A stretch of DNA of 64,000 bases from Methylobacterium terricola. Its GTDB lineage: Bacteria; Pseudomonadota; Alphaproteobacteria; Rhizobiales; Beijerinckiaceae. The position numbers were made by a program, and so were the translations under genes. Where the stretch lies: contig NZ_VDDA01000019.1 in assembly GCF_006151805.1 (NCBI RefSeq), positions 36,156-100,155 on the forward strand, given 5' to 3'. Every line of letters begins with the position of its first letter. Within the stretch, counting starts at the first letter, position 1. The notes under the pieces are model-generated. The model was given only the letters and a program-made list of their open reading frames with translations. It did no database searches and was not told the origin of the DNA. Of the stretch, positions 42,393-51,252 are shown piece by piece.

Positions 42393-43256
42393 ATGACGAC
42401 GAGGCAGGGGCCGCGCGCGGGTGGGCCGGGCAAATTCGGCCAAGGCAAGTTCGGATACGGCAAGCCCGGGCAGGGCAGGCCCTCGCACGGCAAGGTCGGG
42501 CAGGGCAGGAGCGGCGCGGGACGGTCCGGCGGCGAGGCGGGGGGCGACGGCGACGGGCCGGCGGTGCTGTATGGCTGGCACCCGGTCTCGGAGGCGTTGC
42601 GCAACCCGAACCGGGAGTTGCGGCGGCTGCTCGCCACCGAGAACGCGGCGCTCCGGCTCGCCGAGGAGGTGGGCGAGCTGCGCATCTCGCCTGAGATCGT
42701 CAAGCCCGGCGCCATCACCGGGCTGCTCGGGCCGGACGCGGTGCATCAGGGGCTCTACCTCGAGGCGGAGCCGCTGGCGGGCCCGGCCTTCGACACGCTG
42801 CCGGACGACGCGGTGCTGCTCGCCCTCGACCAGATCACCGATCCGCACAATGTCGGCGCCATCGTGCGCACCGCGGCGGCGTTCGGCGTCACCGCCATCG
42901 TCACCACGGCGCGGCACTCGCCGACGGTCACCGGCGTGCTGGCGAAATCCGCCTCGGGCGGGCTCGAGCACGTGCCGTTCGTGGTGGTGCGCAACCTCGC
43001 CGAGGCCCTGATCGAGCTCGGCGAGCGCGGCTTCACCCGGGTCGGGCTCGATTCGGAGGCGCCCGAGACCCTCGACGCGGTCGGGCCGCGGGCGCCGCTG
43101 GTGGTGGTGCTCGGAGCCGAGGGCAAGGGTCTGCGCCAGCGCACTCGCGAATGCTGCGACGTGATGGCCCGCATCCCGTTCCGCGGCGCGATCCAGAGCC
43201 TCAACGTCTCGAACGCCGCCGCGATCACCCTGTATGCCCTGATGCCCCGCGCCTGA
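42393..43256 (+). CDS. rlmB: TrmH/RlmB-family 2'-O-ribose RNA methyltransferase
   Basis: A SpoU/TrmH-class methyltransferase of 287 residues from ATG 42393; the frame extends left across tRNA-Glu, which is not credible coding. After a Gly/Lys-rich leader (GKFGQGKFGYGKPGQGRPSH) comes the L30e-like substrate-binding domain (LYGWHPVSEALRNPNRELRR) and the SPOUT knot: LALDQITDPHNVGAIVRTAA, VVLGAEGKGLRQRTRECCDV and IPFRGAIQSLNVSNAAAITL. The combination matches RlmB, which methylates G2251 of 23S rRNA, although TrmL-like paralogues cannot be excluded from sequence alone. The repetitive leader is an unusual addition. Confidence 0.85.
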   Translation: MTTRQGPRAGGPGKFGQGKFGYGKPGQGRPSHGKVGQGRSGAGRSGGEAGGDGDGPAVLYGWHPVSEALRNPNRELRRLLATENAALRLAEEVGELRISPEIVKPGAITGLLGPDAVHQGLYLEAEPLAGPAFDTLPDDAVLLALDQITDPHNVGAIVRTAAAFGVTAIVTTARHSPTVTGVLAKSASGGLEHVPFVVVRNLAEALIELGERGFTRVGLDSEAPETLDAVGPRAPLVVVLGAEGKGLRQRTRECCDVMARIPFRGAIQSLNVSNAAAITLYALMPRA

Positions 43257-43281
43257 AGGCGGCAGACGCGGGCGCGGCGGG

Positions 43282-44820
43282 TCAGCGCCAGAACGGGCGC
43301 ACGTCGATCAGCGCCTCGTGCGCCGTGGCGGCCTCGGCCAGCAGATGCCCGGTGCGGGCCTCGGTGTCGGCGGTGGCGAGACCCGCGGCGAAGACCGCGC
43401 CCTCCGGCGCTCCCCTGGCGAGCTCGGCCGCCAGGGTGTGGGCGGTGGCGATGTCGTTGAGGTCGCCGAGATGGTCCTGCAGGTCGGCGAGCGCCGCGAC
43501 GAAGACCTTGTGGCGCTTGGCGGCCTTCTTGCCGTCATAGAGCGCGGCAAAGAACTCGGCGCCGTAGCGCAGCTTCTTGGCGGCGATCCGGACCTGGTGG
43601 CGCGCCTCGGGGTCGAGATCGGCGAGGTGGCGGCCGCGCTTCTTCACCTGGCGGCGGCGGCGCTCCAGCTCCTCGGTGGCGAAGGCCCGGGCCGGGCCGT
43701 CGCGGCGGGCGGCATGCGGGTTGTCGGGGCCGAGCCAGGGGCCGGCCTCGATCCAGGCGACGAGGTCGAGGAGGTGCTGGCGCCACTCCCGGCCCTCCAG
43801 CACCGCCCGCACGACGGTGTGGGCCGCCTCGCGCTCGGTCTCGAGATGGCGCTCCAGGATCAGGAGGCCGGTCTCGTCCGGACGCCGCTCGCGCTCGCGC
43901 GGCAGGGTCTTGCCGAGATAGACGTCGAGGTTGCGGGCGTGGCCGAAGGGCTCGCTCAGGCGCTTCAGCTCGGCCTTGATCCCCGGCATGCGCCGGTCCT
44001 CGATCACCGCGCCGAACAGCGAGAAGGCCGAGCGCAGGCGGCGCAGCGACACCCGCAGCTGGTGCAGGGCCTCGACGTCGCGGCGCGCCAGCAGCACGGT
44101 CTCGTTGAGGCGCATCTGGCGCAGGCAGGCATAGGCCACGGCCTGGAACGCCTTCGCCGCGCTCATCTCCGGGTCGAGGGCCACCGGCGCGGCCTTCACG
44201 GCGCGGCCGAGGCGGCCCTCGACCAGGGCCTCGCCGCGCTCGGACTTGCTCAGGACGCCGAGGCGCAGGGGCACGTCGGCGGCGAGCGACCGGGCGAGGG
44301 CGAACAAGGCCGCGGGCGCGCCGCCGGTCAGCTCCAGCTCGATCTCGCTGACCGGCGAGACGCGGTCGTCCGGCCCCCAGACCCGGCCGCGGTCGAGGGC
44401 CACCTCGATGCGGCTGCCGCCCGGCCCCGTATCGGCGAGGCGGCGCGTGCTGCGGGTCACCGTCGCGGTGTAGAGGGGCGCGAGGTCCTTCGTGCCGTCG
44501 AGGAGCTTGGCGACGGGAGTGCCGGCGAAGGCGGCCGGCTCCGGCTCCGGCCCGGCGACGTCCACCTCCCATTCCGGCCGGTCGAACAGGCCGGCGGCGG
44601 CCGGCCCTTGCGCCTTCACGGTCTGGATGTGGCGCTCGCCGTTCCGGCGCACCCGCAGGGTGTAGCCGGCCTCGCGCAGGCGGCCGTCCGGCGTGTCGTA
44701 ATAGACCGAGGTCAGCTCGGACTCGGTCCAGTCTCCGGCGAGCAGCGGATGCTCCCGCAGGCGTGCGAGGTCGGAGGCCTCGACATCCAGCTTCAGCTCG
44801 GTCTCGCGCGGTTCGCTCAT
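43282..44820 (-). CDS. CYTH and CHAD domain-containing protein
   Basis: A 512-residue two-domain protein. The N-terminal CYTH domain (about 1-200; SEPRETELKLDVEASDLARL with ExExK, and VYYDTPDGRLREAGYTLRVR) is a triphosphate tunnel metalloenzyme fold; the C-terminal CHAD domain (about 225-510) has helical repeats with HQLRVSLRRLRSAFSLF and RHQVRIAAKKLRYGAEFF. CYTH-CHAD proteins bind or hydrolyse polyphosphate or inorganic triphosphate. Start ATG 44820 opens the CYTH motif directly. It is convergent with rlmB and sits downstream of the phn operon, a possible but unproven link to phosphorus metabolism. Confidence 0.9.
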   Translation of the reverse strand: MSEPRETELKLDVEASDLARLREHPLLAGDWTESELTSVYYDTPDGRLREAGYTLRVRRNGERHIQTVKAQGPAAAGLFDRPEWEVDVAGPEPEPAAFAGTPVAKLLDGTKDLAPLYTATVTRSTRRLADTGPGGSRIEVALDRGRVWGPDDRVSPVSEIELELTGGAPAALFALARSLAADVPLRLGVLSKSERGEALVEGRLGRAVKAAPVALDPEMSAAKAFQAVAYACLRQMRLNETVLLARRDVEALHQLRVSLRRLRSAFSLFGAVIEDRRMPGIKAELKRLSEPFGHARNLDVYLGKTLPRERERRPDETGLLILERHLETEREAAHTVVRAVLEGREWRQHLLDLVAWIEAGPWLGPDNPHAARRDGPARAFATEELERRRRQVKKRGRHLADLDPEARHQVRIAAKKLRYGAEFFAALYDGKKAAKRHKVFVAALADLQDHLGDLNDIATAHTLAAELARGAPEGAVFAAGLATADTEARTGHLLAEAATAHEALIDVRPFWR

Positions 44821-44972
44821 CACGGTGGTCCTGGTCTCCCGTTCGGCCCGCACGGCGGCGGCGCCGATCGGGAATCATGGACGAGGCGAAAAAGTTTCGC
44901 AAAGGCCGCCCATGGGCGCGCGGATTCCGGGGCGACCTCCCGTCGGGAAGGTCTCGCGGGGCGGGGGCCGCG

Positions 44973-45506
44973 TCAGCGCCCGCGCAGATGGGCGATGAGC
45001 CTGTCCGCCCCGGCCTCCGGCGCACCGTCATTGATCACCACGAGGTCGGCGGTCACCGCGGCCGAGCGGGCGAGGCGCGCGCCGAGATCGCCGTCCTCGC
45101 GCCGGCCGCGGGCGGCGAGGCGGACGGCCAGCACCTCGGGCGGCGCCGTGACCTCGACCACGGTGACGGCGGGCAGGCGCCGGCGCGCCTCGGCCACCAC
45201 CCGGCGCGAGACGTTGCAGACGACGACGTGCCCGTCCCGGGCGAGCGCGGCACTCGTCTCCGGCAGCGCGTAGCCGAGATTGTGGGCGCGCCAGGACAGG
45301 GCGAAGCGCCCCTCCGCCTCGCCCCGCGAAAAGTCCTCCTCGCCGATCGGCTCGTTGTCCTCGTGGGCCGAGGGCGGCCGGGTGACGAGGCGGCGCGGGA
45401 AGACGTAGCGGGGATCCCCCGCCAGGGCGTCGCGGGCGAGCCGCAGGAGGGTGTCCTTGCCGGCCCCGCTCGGGCCGACGACCAGGACGAAGCCGCCGGC
45501 GCCCAT
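44973..45506 (-). CDS. phnN: Ribose 1,5-bisphosphate phosphokinase PhnN
   Basis: A 177-residue P-loop kinase (VLVVGPSGAGKDTLLRLARD; RYVFPRRLVTRPPSAHEDNE) of the guanylate-kinase-like PhnN family, which makes PRPP from ribose 1,5-bisphosphate at the end of the C-P lyase pathway. Length and motifs are canonical. It overlaps phnM by 1 nt and is the last gene of the phn operon here; about 150 nt of gene-free sequence separate it from the CYTH-CHAD gene. Confidence 0.92.
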   Translation of the reverse strand: MGAGGFVLVVGPSGAGKDTLLRLARDALAGDPRYVFPRRLVTRPPSAHEDNEPIGEEDFSRGEAEGRFALSWRAHNLGYALPETSAALARDGHVVVCNVSRRVVAEARRRLPAVTVVEVTAPPEVLAVRLAARGRREDGDLGARLARSAAVTADLVVINDGAPEAGADRLIAHLRGR

Positions 45507-46642
45507 CAGACGACCCGCCGGCCCTGGCGCCAGACCTGGCGCACCACCGGCACGCCCTCGGCGAGGCGCACCCGCACGAGGTCGGCGCGGAGACCCGGGG
45601 CCAGCGCGCCGCGATCGTCGAGGCCGGTCGCGCGAGCCGGGTTGGCGGTGACGGTGGCGATCGCGTCGGGCAGGGTGATGGACGCGACGCGCTCGGGCAG
45701 ACTGAGCGCCGCCATCAGCAGGCTCGCCGGGACGTAGTCCGAGGAGAGCACGTCGAGCAGGCCTTCGCGGGCCAGCGCCTCCGCGGCGACGTTGCCGGAA
45801 TGCGAGCCGCCGCGGATCAGGTTGGGTGCCCCCATCATCACGGTGATGCCGGCCGCGTGCGCCGCCTGCGCGGCCTCGGGCGTCGTCGGGAACTCGGCCA
45901 GCCGCACGCCCTCGTCCCTCGCCATGTCGACGTCGGCGAGGGTGGTGTCGTCGTGGCTGGCGAGCGCGATGCCGTGCTCCTGCGCCAGCGCCACCAGGGC
46001 CGGCCGGTTGACCGCGTTGAAGGCCTGTCCGTCGCGGATCTTCAGGGCGGTGTTGGCTTGGATCTCGGCGATCGAGCGGCCGCCGCGGGTGGCGTAGGTG
46101 TAGTACTTCTCGATGTCGCGGAACTGGCGCTGGCCCGGGGTGTGGTCCATCAGCGAGATCAGCCCGACGGGGTAGCGCGCGAGGAAGTCCCGCACCGTGT
46201 CCATCAGGTCGGCGGAGGGGATCTCGCAGCGCAGGTGCGTCCGGTGCTCGGCGCGGAACAGGTCGGCGCCCTTGGCGGTCTCGATCGCGCCGGCGAGCTG
46301 CATCAGCTCGGGGCCGAGCCCGCTGCCGTCCGGGTCGCTGCCGGCGCGCAGGGAATCGAACACCGTGGTGATGCCGGACGCCGCGATCTGCGCGTCGTAG
46401 GCGAGCACGGCGCCGAGGGGATGCCAGCGCACCTTGGGACGGGGCGCGTAGTGGCTCTCGAGATGGTCGGTGTGCAGCTCGACGAGGCCCGGGATCAGGT
46501 GGTCGCCGCCGAGGTCGAGGCCGCGCTCCGGGGCGCGGCCCTCCCCGATCTCGGCGATGCAGCCGTCGACCATGGCGAGCCAGCCGCGCTGCACCCGGTC
46601 GGGCAGCACCAGGGTGGCGTTGTCGAGGATCCGGTCTTGCAT
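45506..46642 (-). CDS. phnM: Ribose 1-methylphosphonate 5-triphosphate diphosphatase PhnM
   Basis: A 378-residue amidohydrolase-fold enzyme removing pyrophosphate from alpha-D-ribose 1-alkylphosphonate 5-triphosphate. Metal-binding features are LVELHTDHLESHYAPRPKVR and the later histidines in IALASHDDTTLADVDMARDE; MMGAPNLIRGGSHSGNVAAE is typical of PhnM. The N-terminus MQDRILDNATLVLPDRVQRG is the usual first beta sandwich. It lies 12 nt after phnL and overlaps phnN by one nucleotide. Confidence 0.93.
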   Translation of the reverse strand: MQDRILDNATLVLPDRVQRGWLAMVDGCIAEIGEGRAPERGLDLGGDHLIPGLVELHTDHLESHYAPRPKVRWHPLGAVLAYDAQIAASGITTVFDSLRAGSDPDGSGLGPELMQLAGAIETAKGADLFRAEHRTHLRCEIPSADLMDTVRDFLARYPVGLISLMDHTPGQRQFRDIEKYYTYATRGGRSIAEIQANTALKIRDGQAFNAVNRPALVALAQEHGIALASHDDTTLADVDMARDEGVRLAEFPTTPEAAQAAHAAGITVMMGAPNLIRGGSHSGNVAAEALAREGLLDVLSSDYVPASLLMAALSLPERVASITLPDAIATVTANPARATGLDDRGALAPGLRADLVRVRLAEGVPVVRQVWRQGRRVV

Positions 46643-46654
46643 GGAGGTCCCCTG

Positions 46655-47374
46655 CTATGCCGCGCGCGTCTGCGCGAAAGCCGTGACGTCGACCACCCGG
46701 GTCGCCACCGCCTCACGCACGTCGGTGTCGTGGAAAATGCCCAGCAACGCCGCCCCGGCGGCCTGGCGGGCGCGGATCAGCTCGACCACCACGGCGCGGT
46801 TCCGCGCGTCGAGGGAGGCGGTCGGCTCGTCGAGGAGCAGGATCGGCCGCTCGGCGATCAGCCCGCGGGCGATGTTGACCCGCTGCTGCTCGCCGCCGGA
46901 GAAGGTCGCGGGCGGCAGGTCCCACAGGCGCTCGGGCAGGTTGAGGCGCGACAGGAGCTCCTCGGCCCGGGCGAGCGCGTCGTCCGGCGCCATGCCGCCC
47001 TCGCGGCCGGCGGCGGCCACGACCTCGCGGGCGCCGACCCGCGGGATCACCCGGAGGAACTGCGACACGTAGGAGATGGTGCGGCGGCGCAGGGACAGGA
47101 CCGCGCGGGGCGACGCCGCGGCGACATCGGTCACCGTCTCAGCCTCGCGCACCAGGATCCGTCCGTGGTCGCAGCGGTAATTGCCGTAGGCCATCTTGAG
47201 GAGCGAGGACTTGCCGGCTCCCGACGGCCCGCCGAGCACCACGCATTCGCCGGGATACACGGCGAGATCGGCGCCGCCCATCACCGGCAGCTGCACGCCG
47301 CCGCGCAGATGCAGGGTGAAGGTCTTGGCGACGTCGCGGAATTCGAGAGCCGGATACTCTTGGGCGGGCATCAT
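46655..47374 (-). CDS. phnL: C-P lyase complex ATP-binding protein PhnL
   Basis: A 239-residue ABC-type ATPase: Walker A LGGPSGAGKSSLLKMAYGNY, signature TFSGGEQQRVNIARG, Walker B ILLLDEPTASLDARNR and H-loop GIFHDTDVREAVA. PhnL contributes to the C-P lyase complex, working with PhnI in forming the ribose 1-phosphonate intermediate rather than as a transporter ATPase. The start overlaps the phnK stop by 4 nt. Adjacent methionines at 47374 and 47371 leave the start uncertain by one codon. Confidence 0.92.
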   Translation of the reverse strand: MMPAQEYPALEFRDVAKTFTLHLRGGVQLPVMGGADLAVYPGECVVLGGPSGAGKSSLLKMAYGNYRCDHGRILVREAETVTDVAAASPRAVLSLRRRTISYVSQFLRVIPRVGAREVVAAAGREGGMAPDDALARAEELLSRLNLPERLWDLPPATFSGGEQQRVNIARGLIAERPILLLDEPTASLDARNRAVVVELIRARQAAGAALLGIFHDTDVREAVATRVVDVTAFAQTRAA

Positions 47375-48144
47375 GCGGCGAGCACCGAGGAGACGAGGAG
47401 CTGGGTGTAGGGCTCGGCCGGATCGTCGAGCACCTGGTCGGTGAGCCCGGTCTCGATCACCCGGCCGGCGCGCATCACCATCACCCGGTGCGACAGCAGG
47501 CGGGCCACCGCGAGGTCGTGGGTGACGATGACGACCGCGAGGCCGAGCTCGGCGACGAGGCCGCGGATCAGGTCGAGGAGGCGGGCCTGGACCGAGACGT
47601 CGAGGCCCGAGGTCGGCTCGTCCATCAGCACGAGGCGCGGACGGGTGACGAGGTTGCGGGCGATCTGGAGCCGCTGGCGCATGCCGCCGGAGAAGCGCGT
47701 CGGCGGGTCGTCGATCCGGTCGGCGGCGATCTCGACCTTGGCGAGCCAGTCCAGCGCCGTGCCGCGGATGTTGCCGTAATGGCGGGCGCCGGCCCCCATC
47801 AGCCGCTCGCCGACATTGCCGCCGGCCGAGACCGCCATGCGCAGGCCCTTGGCCGCGTCCTGGCGCACGAAGCCCCAGTCGGTGCGCATCAGGGCCCGGC
47901 GCTCGGCCTCGCTCAAGTGGCTGAGGTCGCGCACCACGCCGTCGCGCATCCGGTACGAGACGCTGCCGGACTCAGGAGCCAGCTCGGTGGCGATGAGCGA
48001 CAGCAGCGTCGACTTGCCGGAGCCCGATTCGCCGACGATCGCCAGCACCTCGCCGGGATCGAGATCGAAGGAGACGTCGGCGCACGCCGTGCGGGCGCCG
48101 TAATGCTTGGCCAGGCCGCGGGCCTGGAGCAGGGGGGCGCTCAT
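47371..48144 (-). CDS. phnK: C-P lyase complex ATP-binding protein PhnK
   Basis: A 257-residue ABC ATPase with Walker A AIVGESGSGKSTLLSLIATE, the PhnK-typical insertion around LMRTDWGFVRQDAAKGLRMA, signature RFSGGMRQRLQIARN, and Walker B RLVLMDEPTSGLDVSVQARL. PhnK docks onto PhnJ of the C-P lyase core. ATG 48144 overlaps the stop of the acetyltransferase gene by 4 nt; the long upstream open frame is not coding. The C-terminus (LLVSSVLAA) overlaps phnL. Confidence 0.92.
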   Translation of the reverse strand: MSAPLLQARGLAKHYGARTACADVSFDLDPGEVLAIVGESGSGKSTLLSLIATELAPESGSVSYRMRDGVVRDLSHLSEAERRALMRTDWGFVRQDAAKGLRMAVSAGGNVGERLMGAGARHYGNIRGTALDWLAKVEIAADRIDDPPTRFSGGMRQRLQIARNLVTRPRLVLMDEPTSGLDVSVQARLLDLIRGLVAELGLAVVIVTHDLAVARLLSHRVMVMRAGRVIETGLTDQVLDDPAEPYTQLLVSSVLAA

Positions 48145-48611
48145 GCCGCCGTCTCCTCGTCGCGGATGAAGGGGGGATCCAGGCGGAAGCTGTAGCCGTA
48201 GCGCTCGAAGCCGAGGCTCTCGTAGAAGCGGTGCGCGGGCTTGGCGTCGACGTTGGAGGACAGGGCGAGCTTGTAGCATCCCTTCTCGTGGGCCATCCGG
48301 CCGGCCTCCCGCATCATCCGCCGGCCGAGGCCGGTGCCGCGCTGATCGGACGCCACCACCACGCTCTCGACGAGGGCGGAGGGGGTGCCCCAATGGGCGA
48401 CGTTGTCGAGGATCACGAGGCAGAAGGTGCCGACGATCCGGCCCTCGACCTCGGCCACGTAGAGCCCGTAATCGGGATAGGCGTCGAGGCGGGCGAGCAG
48501 CGCCTCGGCCTGGGGCAGGGTCGCGACCCGGCCGCCGTTCAGCTCGGCGTACAGGCCGAGCACCGCCGGCAGGTCGGGCGTGCGGGCGCGGCGGACGGTC
48601 AGGTCGGACAT
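48141..48611 (-). CDS. GNAT N-acetyltransferase within the phn operon (PhnO-like)
   Basis: A 156-residue single-domain acetyltransferase: MSDLTVRRARTPDLPAVLGL, VVVASDQRGTGLGRRMMREA with the acetyl-CoA loop Q/R-x-x-G-x-G/A, then GCYKLALSSNVDAKPAHRFY and ESLGFERYGYSFRLDPP. Operonic place between phnJ and phnK suggests a PhnO-like role in acetylating aminoalkylphosphonates, but sequence alone does not prove it. In-frame ATGs at 48644 and 48656 are possible starts; 48611 gives the usual domain start and avoids overlap with phnJ. No classical Shine-Dalgarno is seen. Confidence 0.78.
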   Translation of the reverse strand: MSDLTVRRARTPDLPAVLGLYAELNGGRVATLPQAEALLARLDAYPDYGLYVAEVEGRIVGTFCLVILDNVAHWGTPSALVESVVVASDQRGTGLGRRMMREAGRMAHEKGCYKLALSSNVDAKPAHRFYESLGFERYGYSFRLDPPFIRDEETAA

Positions 48612-48648
48612 CGGCGTCTCGGACAAGGATCGTTCGGAATTCATCGGT

Positions 48649-49539
48649 TCAGGCATGCGCCACCGTCTCCGCGACGCCGCCGGTCCCGACATGGCCATCG
48701 GCCCGGCGCTCCTCGCAATGGTCGGTGTCCGAGCAGACGAACATCCGCCCGCCGGCATCGTCGAGCAGCACCTCGTCGAGATAGACGCCCTCCGCGCCGC
48801 AGAGCGCGCAGGGACGGTCGAAGGTCTGGACCCGGAACGGATGGTCCTCGAAGTCGAGGCTCTTCACCCGGGTGTGGGGCGGCACGGCGTAGATCCGCTT
48901 CTCGCGGCCGGCGCCGAAGAGCTGGAGCGCCGGGCAGTCGTCCATCTTCGGGTTGTCGAATTTCGGCGTCGGCGACGGGTCCATGACGTAGCGGCCCGCC
49001 ACCTCGACCGGGTAGGCGTAGGTGGTGGCGATGTGGCCGTGACGGGCGATGTCCTCGTAGAGCTTGACGTGCATCAGCCCGTACTCCGCCAGCGCGTGGA
49101 GCTGGCGCGTCTCGGTCTCGCGCGGCTCGAGGTAGCGCAGCGGCTCGGGGATCGGCACCTGGTAGACCAGGACCTGGCCCTCGTGCAGCGGCGCCTCCGG
49201 GATGCGGTGGCGGGTCTGGATCACGGTCGCCTCGCGGGTGCGCGTGGTAACCGCGACGTCGGCCGTGCGGGCGAAGAAGGCGCGGATCGAGACCGCGTTG
49301 GTGGTGTCGTCGGAGCCCTGGTCGATGACCTTGAGCACGTCGTCCTTCCCCAGGATCGCCGCGGTGACCTGGACGCCGCCGGTGCCCCAGCCATAGGGCA
49401 TCGGCATCTCGCGGGAGGCGAAGGGCACCTGGTAGCCGGGGATCGCGATCGCCTTGAGGATCGCCCGGCGGATCATCCGCTTGGTGCCCTCGTCGAGATA
49501 GGCGAAGTTGTAGCCGGTGTCAGGTTGGGCGGCGCTCAT
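48649..49539 (-). CDS. phnJ: Alpha-D-ribose 1-methylphosphonate 5-phosphate C-P lyase PhnJ
   Basis: A 296-residue radical-SAM C-P lyase. The cysteine set C244-x2-C247 (CALCGAEGVYLDE), C269 and C275 (FVCSDTDHCE) has the same spacing as the iron-sulfur and thiyl-radical cysteines of E. coli PhnJ (241, 244, 266, 272). N-terminal YNFAYLDEGTKRMIRRAILK and PGYQVPFASREMPMPYGWGT are family hallmarks. The ATG at 49539 overlaps the phnI stop by 4 nt. This gene makes the operon a true C-P lyase locus able to cleave unactivated phosphonates. Confidence 0.96.
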   Translation of the reverse strand: MSAAQPDTGYNFAYLDEGTKRMIRRAILKAIAIPGYQVPFASREMPMPYGWGTGGVQVTAAILGKDDVLKVIDQGSDDTTNAVSIRAFFARTADVAVTTRTREATVIQTRHRIPEAPLHEGQVLVYQVPIPEPLRYLEPRETETRQLHALAEYGLMHVKLYEDIARHGHIATTYAYPVEVAGRYVMDPSPTPKFDNPKMDDCPALQLFGAGREKRIYAVPPHTRVKSLDFEDHPFRVQTFDRPCALCGAEGVYLDEVLLDDAGGRMFVCSDTDHCEERRADGHVGTGGVAETVAHA

Positions 49540-50660
49540 TCGGCGGCCTCCTTCATCTCGGCCGCGGTCCCGGCCTTGGGCGCCGCATGCCGGGCGGCGT
49601 GCTCGGCGCGCAGGCGCCGCACCAGCTCCAGCTCGGCCTGGAAATCGACGTAGTGGGGCAGCTTCAGGTGCTCGACGAAGCCGGTGGCCTGGAGCGCGTC
49701 GCAATGGGCGAGCACGAATTCCTGGTCCTGCGCCGGGGCGCCGACCGGCTCGCCCAGCTCCTCGGCCCGCAAGGCGCGGTCGACGAGGGCCATCGCCATC
49801 GCCTTGCGCTCGCTCTGGCCGAAGGCGAGGCCGTAGCCGCGGGTGAACTGGGGCGGCACCTCGGCGGTGCCGTGGAACTGGTTGACCATCTGGCACTCGG
49901 TGAGGTCGATCTCGCCCAGCGGCACCGCGAAGCCCAGCTCCTCCGGCACGAACTCGACCGCCACCGTCCCGACCCGGATCTCGCCGACGAAGGGGTGGGT
50001 GCGGCCGTAGCCGCGCTGCGTCGAGTAGCCCAAAGCCAGCACGAAGCCCTCGTCGCCGCGGGCGAGCGCCTGGAGACGGAGCGCCCGGTCGGCCGGGAAG
50101 TCGAGCGGCTCGCGGGTGAGATCGCCGGGCGGTGACCCGTCGTCGGCGGCGGAGGGCTCGATCAAGCCGTCCCGGCCGAGGAGATCGGTGACCCGCGGCG
50201 CATGGGCGGCATCCGCCAGCGGCTCGGATTCGGCCGCCACCGGCGCCTCGCCCTCGGCGGCGAGGGCGAAGTCGATGAGGCGGTGGGTGTAGTCGAAGGT
50301 GGGCCCGAGCACCTGGCCGCCAGGCAGGTCCTTGTAGGTGGCGGAGATGCGCCGGCGGAGGCTCATGGCGCCGGTCTCGACCGGCTCCGAGGCGCCGAAG
50401 CGGGGCAGGGTGGTGCGGTAGGCCCGCACCAGGAACACCGCCTCGATCAGGTCGCCGCGCGCCTGCTTCAGCGCGAGCGCGGCGAGGTCGGGATCGTACA
50501 GCGAGCCCTCGGTCATCACCCGGTCGACGAGCAAGGCCATCTGCTCGCGGATCTGCGCCACCGACAATTCGGGCACGCTGGAATCGCCCCGGCGGGCCTC
50601 GGCCAGCAGCCGGTGCGCATTGGCGATGGCGGCCTCGCCGCCCTTCACGGCCACGTACAT
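49536..50660 (-). CDS. phnI: C-P lyase core subunit PhnI
   Basis: A 374-residue core subunit beginning MYVAVKGGEAAIANAHRLLA with the PhnI hallmark, and containing MTEGSLYDPDLAALALKQAR, EAVFLVRAYRTTLPRFGASE and TFDYTHRLIDFAL. PhnI with PhnG, PhnH and PhnL forms the complex that transfers the phosphonate to the ribose of ATP. The gene overlaps phnJ by 4 nt and starts 4 nt after the phnH stop. Length is normal for the family. Confidence 0.95.
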   Translation of the reverse strand: MYVAVKGGEAAIANAHRLLAEARRGDSSVPELSVAQIREQMALLVDRVMTEGSLYDPDLAALALKQARGDLIEAVFLVRAYRTTLPRFGASEPVETGAMSLRRRISATYKDLPGGQVLGPTFDYTHRLIDFALAAEGEAPVAAESEPLADAAHAPRVTDLLGRDGLIEPSAADDGSPPGDLTREPLDFPADRALRLQALARGDEGFVLALGYSTQRGYGRTHPFVGEIRVGTVAVEFVPEELGFAVPLGEIDLTECQMVNQFHGTAEVPPQFTRGYGLAFGQSERKAMAMALVDRALRAEELGEPVGAPAQDQEFVLAHCDALQATGFVEHLKLPHYVDFQAELELVRRLRAEHAARHAAPKAGTAAEMKEAAE

Positions 50661-50664
50661 GGCG

Positions 50665-51252
50665 CTAGCCTCCGGTGACGCGGGTCGAGCGCGGCAGGGC
50701 CGCGAGGCGGCCAGCCGCCGCGAGGATCAGGTCGACCCCCTGCGGAAAGCCGGCATGGTTGCGGCCGAGGCGTTCGACCATGTCCGCCGGCACGGGCGCG
50801 GCGGCGAGGCGGGCGCCGCCGCGGATGCCCGGGCCGTCGAGGCGCCAGCCCTCACCGCAGGAGAGATCGGAGACCGCGAGCACCAGGGTGGTGGAGCGGT
50901 CGGGATAAGCCGGCGTCCCTTGGGCGAAGGTGCCGAATTCCGGGCAGGCCGCGGGGTCCGAGACCAGCGCGAAGGCGGCCTCGGACGGCGTGCCGGTGAG
51001 GCGGGCGCCGGTATGGAAACGCAGGAACTCCGCCACCGCCGGGTGCTGCCGAAGCGGCTCGTCGAGCCAGAGCGGCGCGTCGGCATCCGCGAGCGCCAGG
51101 GCGATGGCGGCGAGTTCGGCGGTCAGGGGCGACGGAGGCTCGAGGCCTGTCGCGAGCCCCTGGATCGTGCCGGGGCGCGCCAGGGCATCCATCACGGCGC
51201 GGAAAACGCCTTGGGAATCGTGGACCGGGTCGGTGAAGCCGCGGGCGAGCAT
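50665..51252 (-). CDS. phnH: C-P lyase core subunit PhnH
   Basis: A 195-residue subunit with MLARGFTDPVHDSQGVFRAV, MDALARPGTIQ and the C-terminal end of the family (NHAGFPQGVDLILAAAGRLA then ALPRSTRV). PhnH has a degenerate PLP-enzyme-like fold and is a structural core component of C-P lyase. ATG 51252 shares a base with the phnG stop (TGATG overlap). Length matches other alphaproteobacterial PhnH. Confidence 0.93.
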   Translation of the reverse strand: MLARGFTDPVHDSQGVFRAVMDALARPGTIQGLATGLEPPSPLTAELAAIALALADADAPLWLDEPLRQHPAVAEFLRFHTGARLTGTPSEAAFALVSDPAACPEFGTFAQGTPAYPDRSTTLVLAVSDLSCGEGWRLDGPGIRGGARLAAAPVPADMVERLGRNHAGFPQGVDLILAAAGRLAALPRSTRVTGG

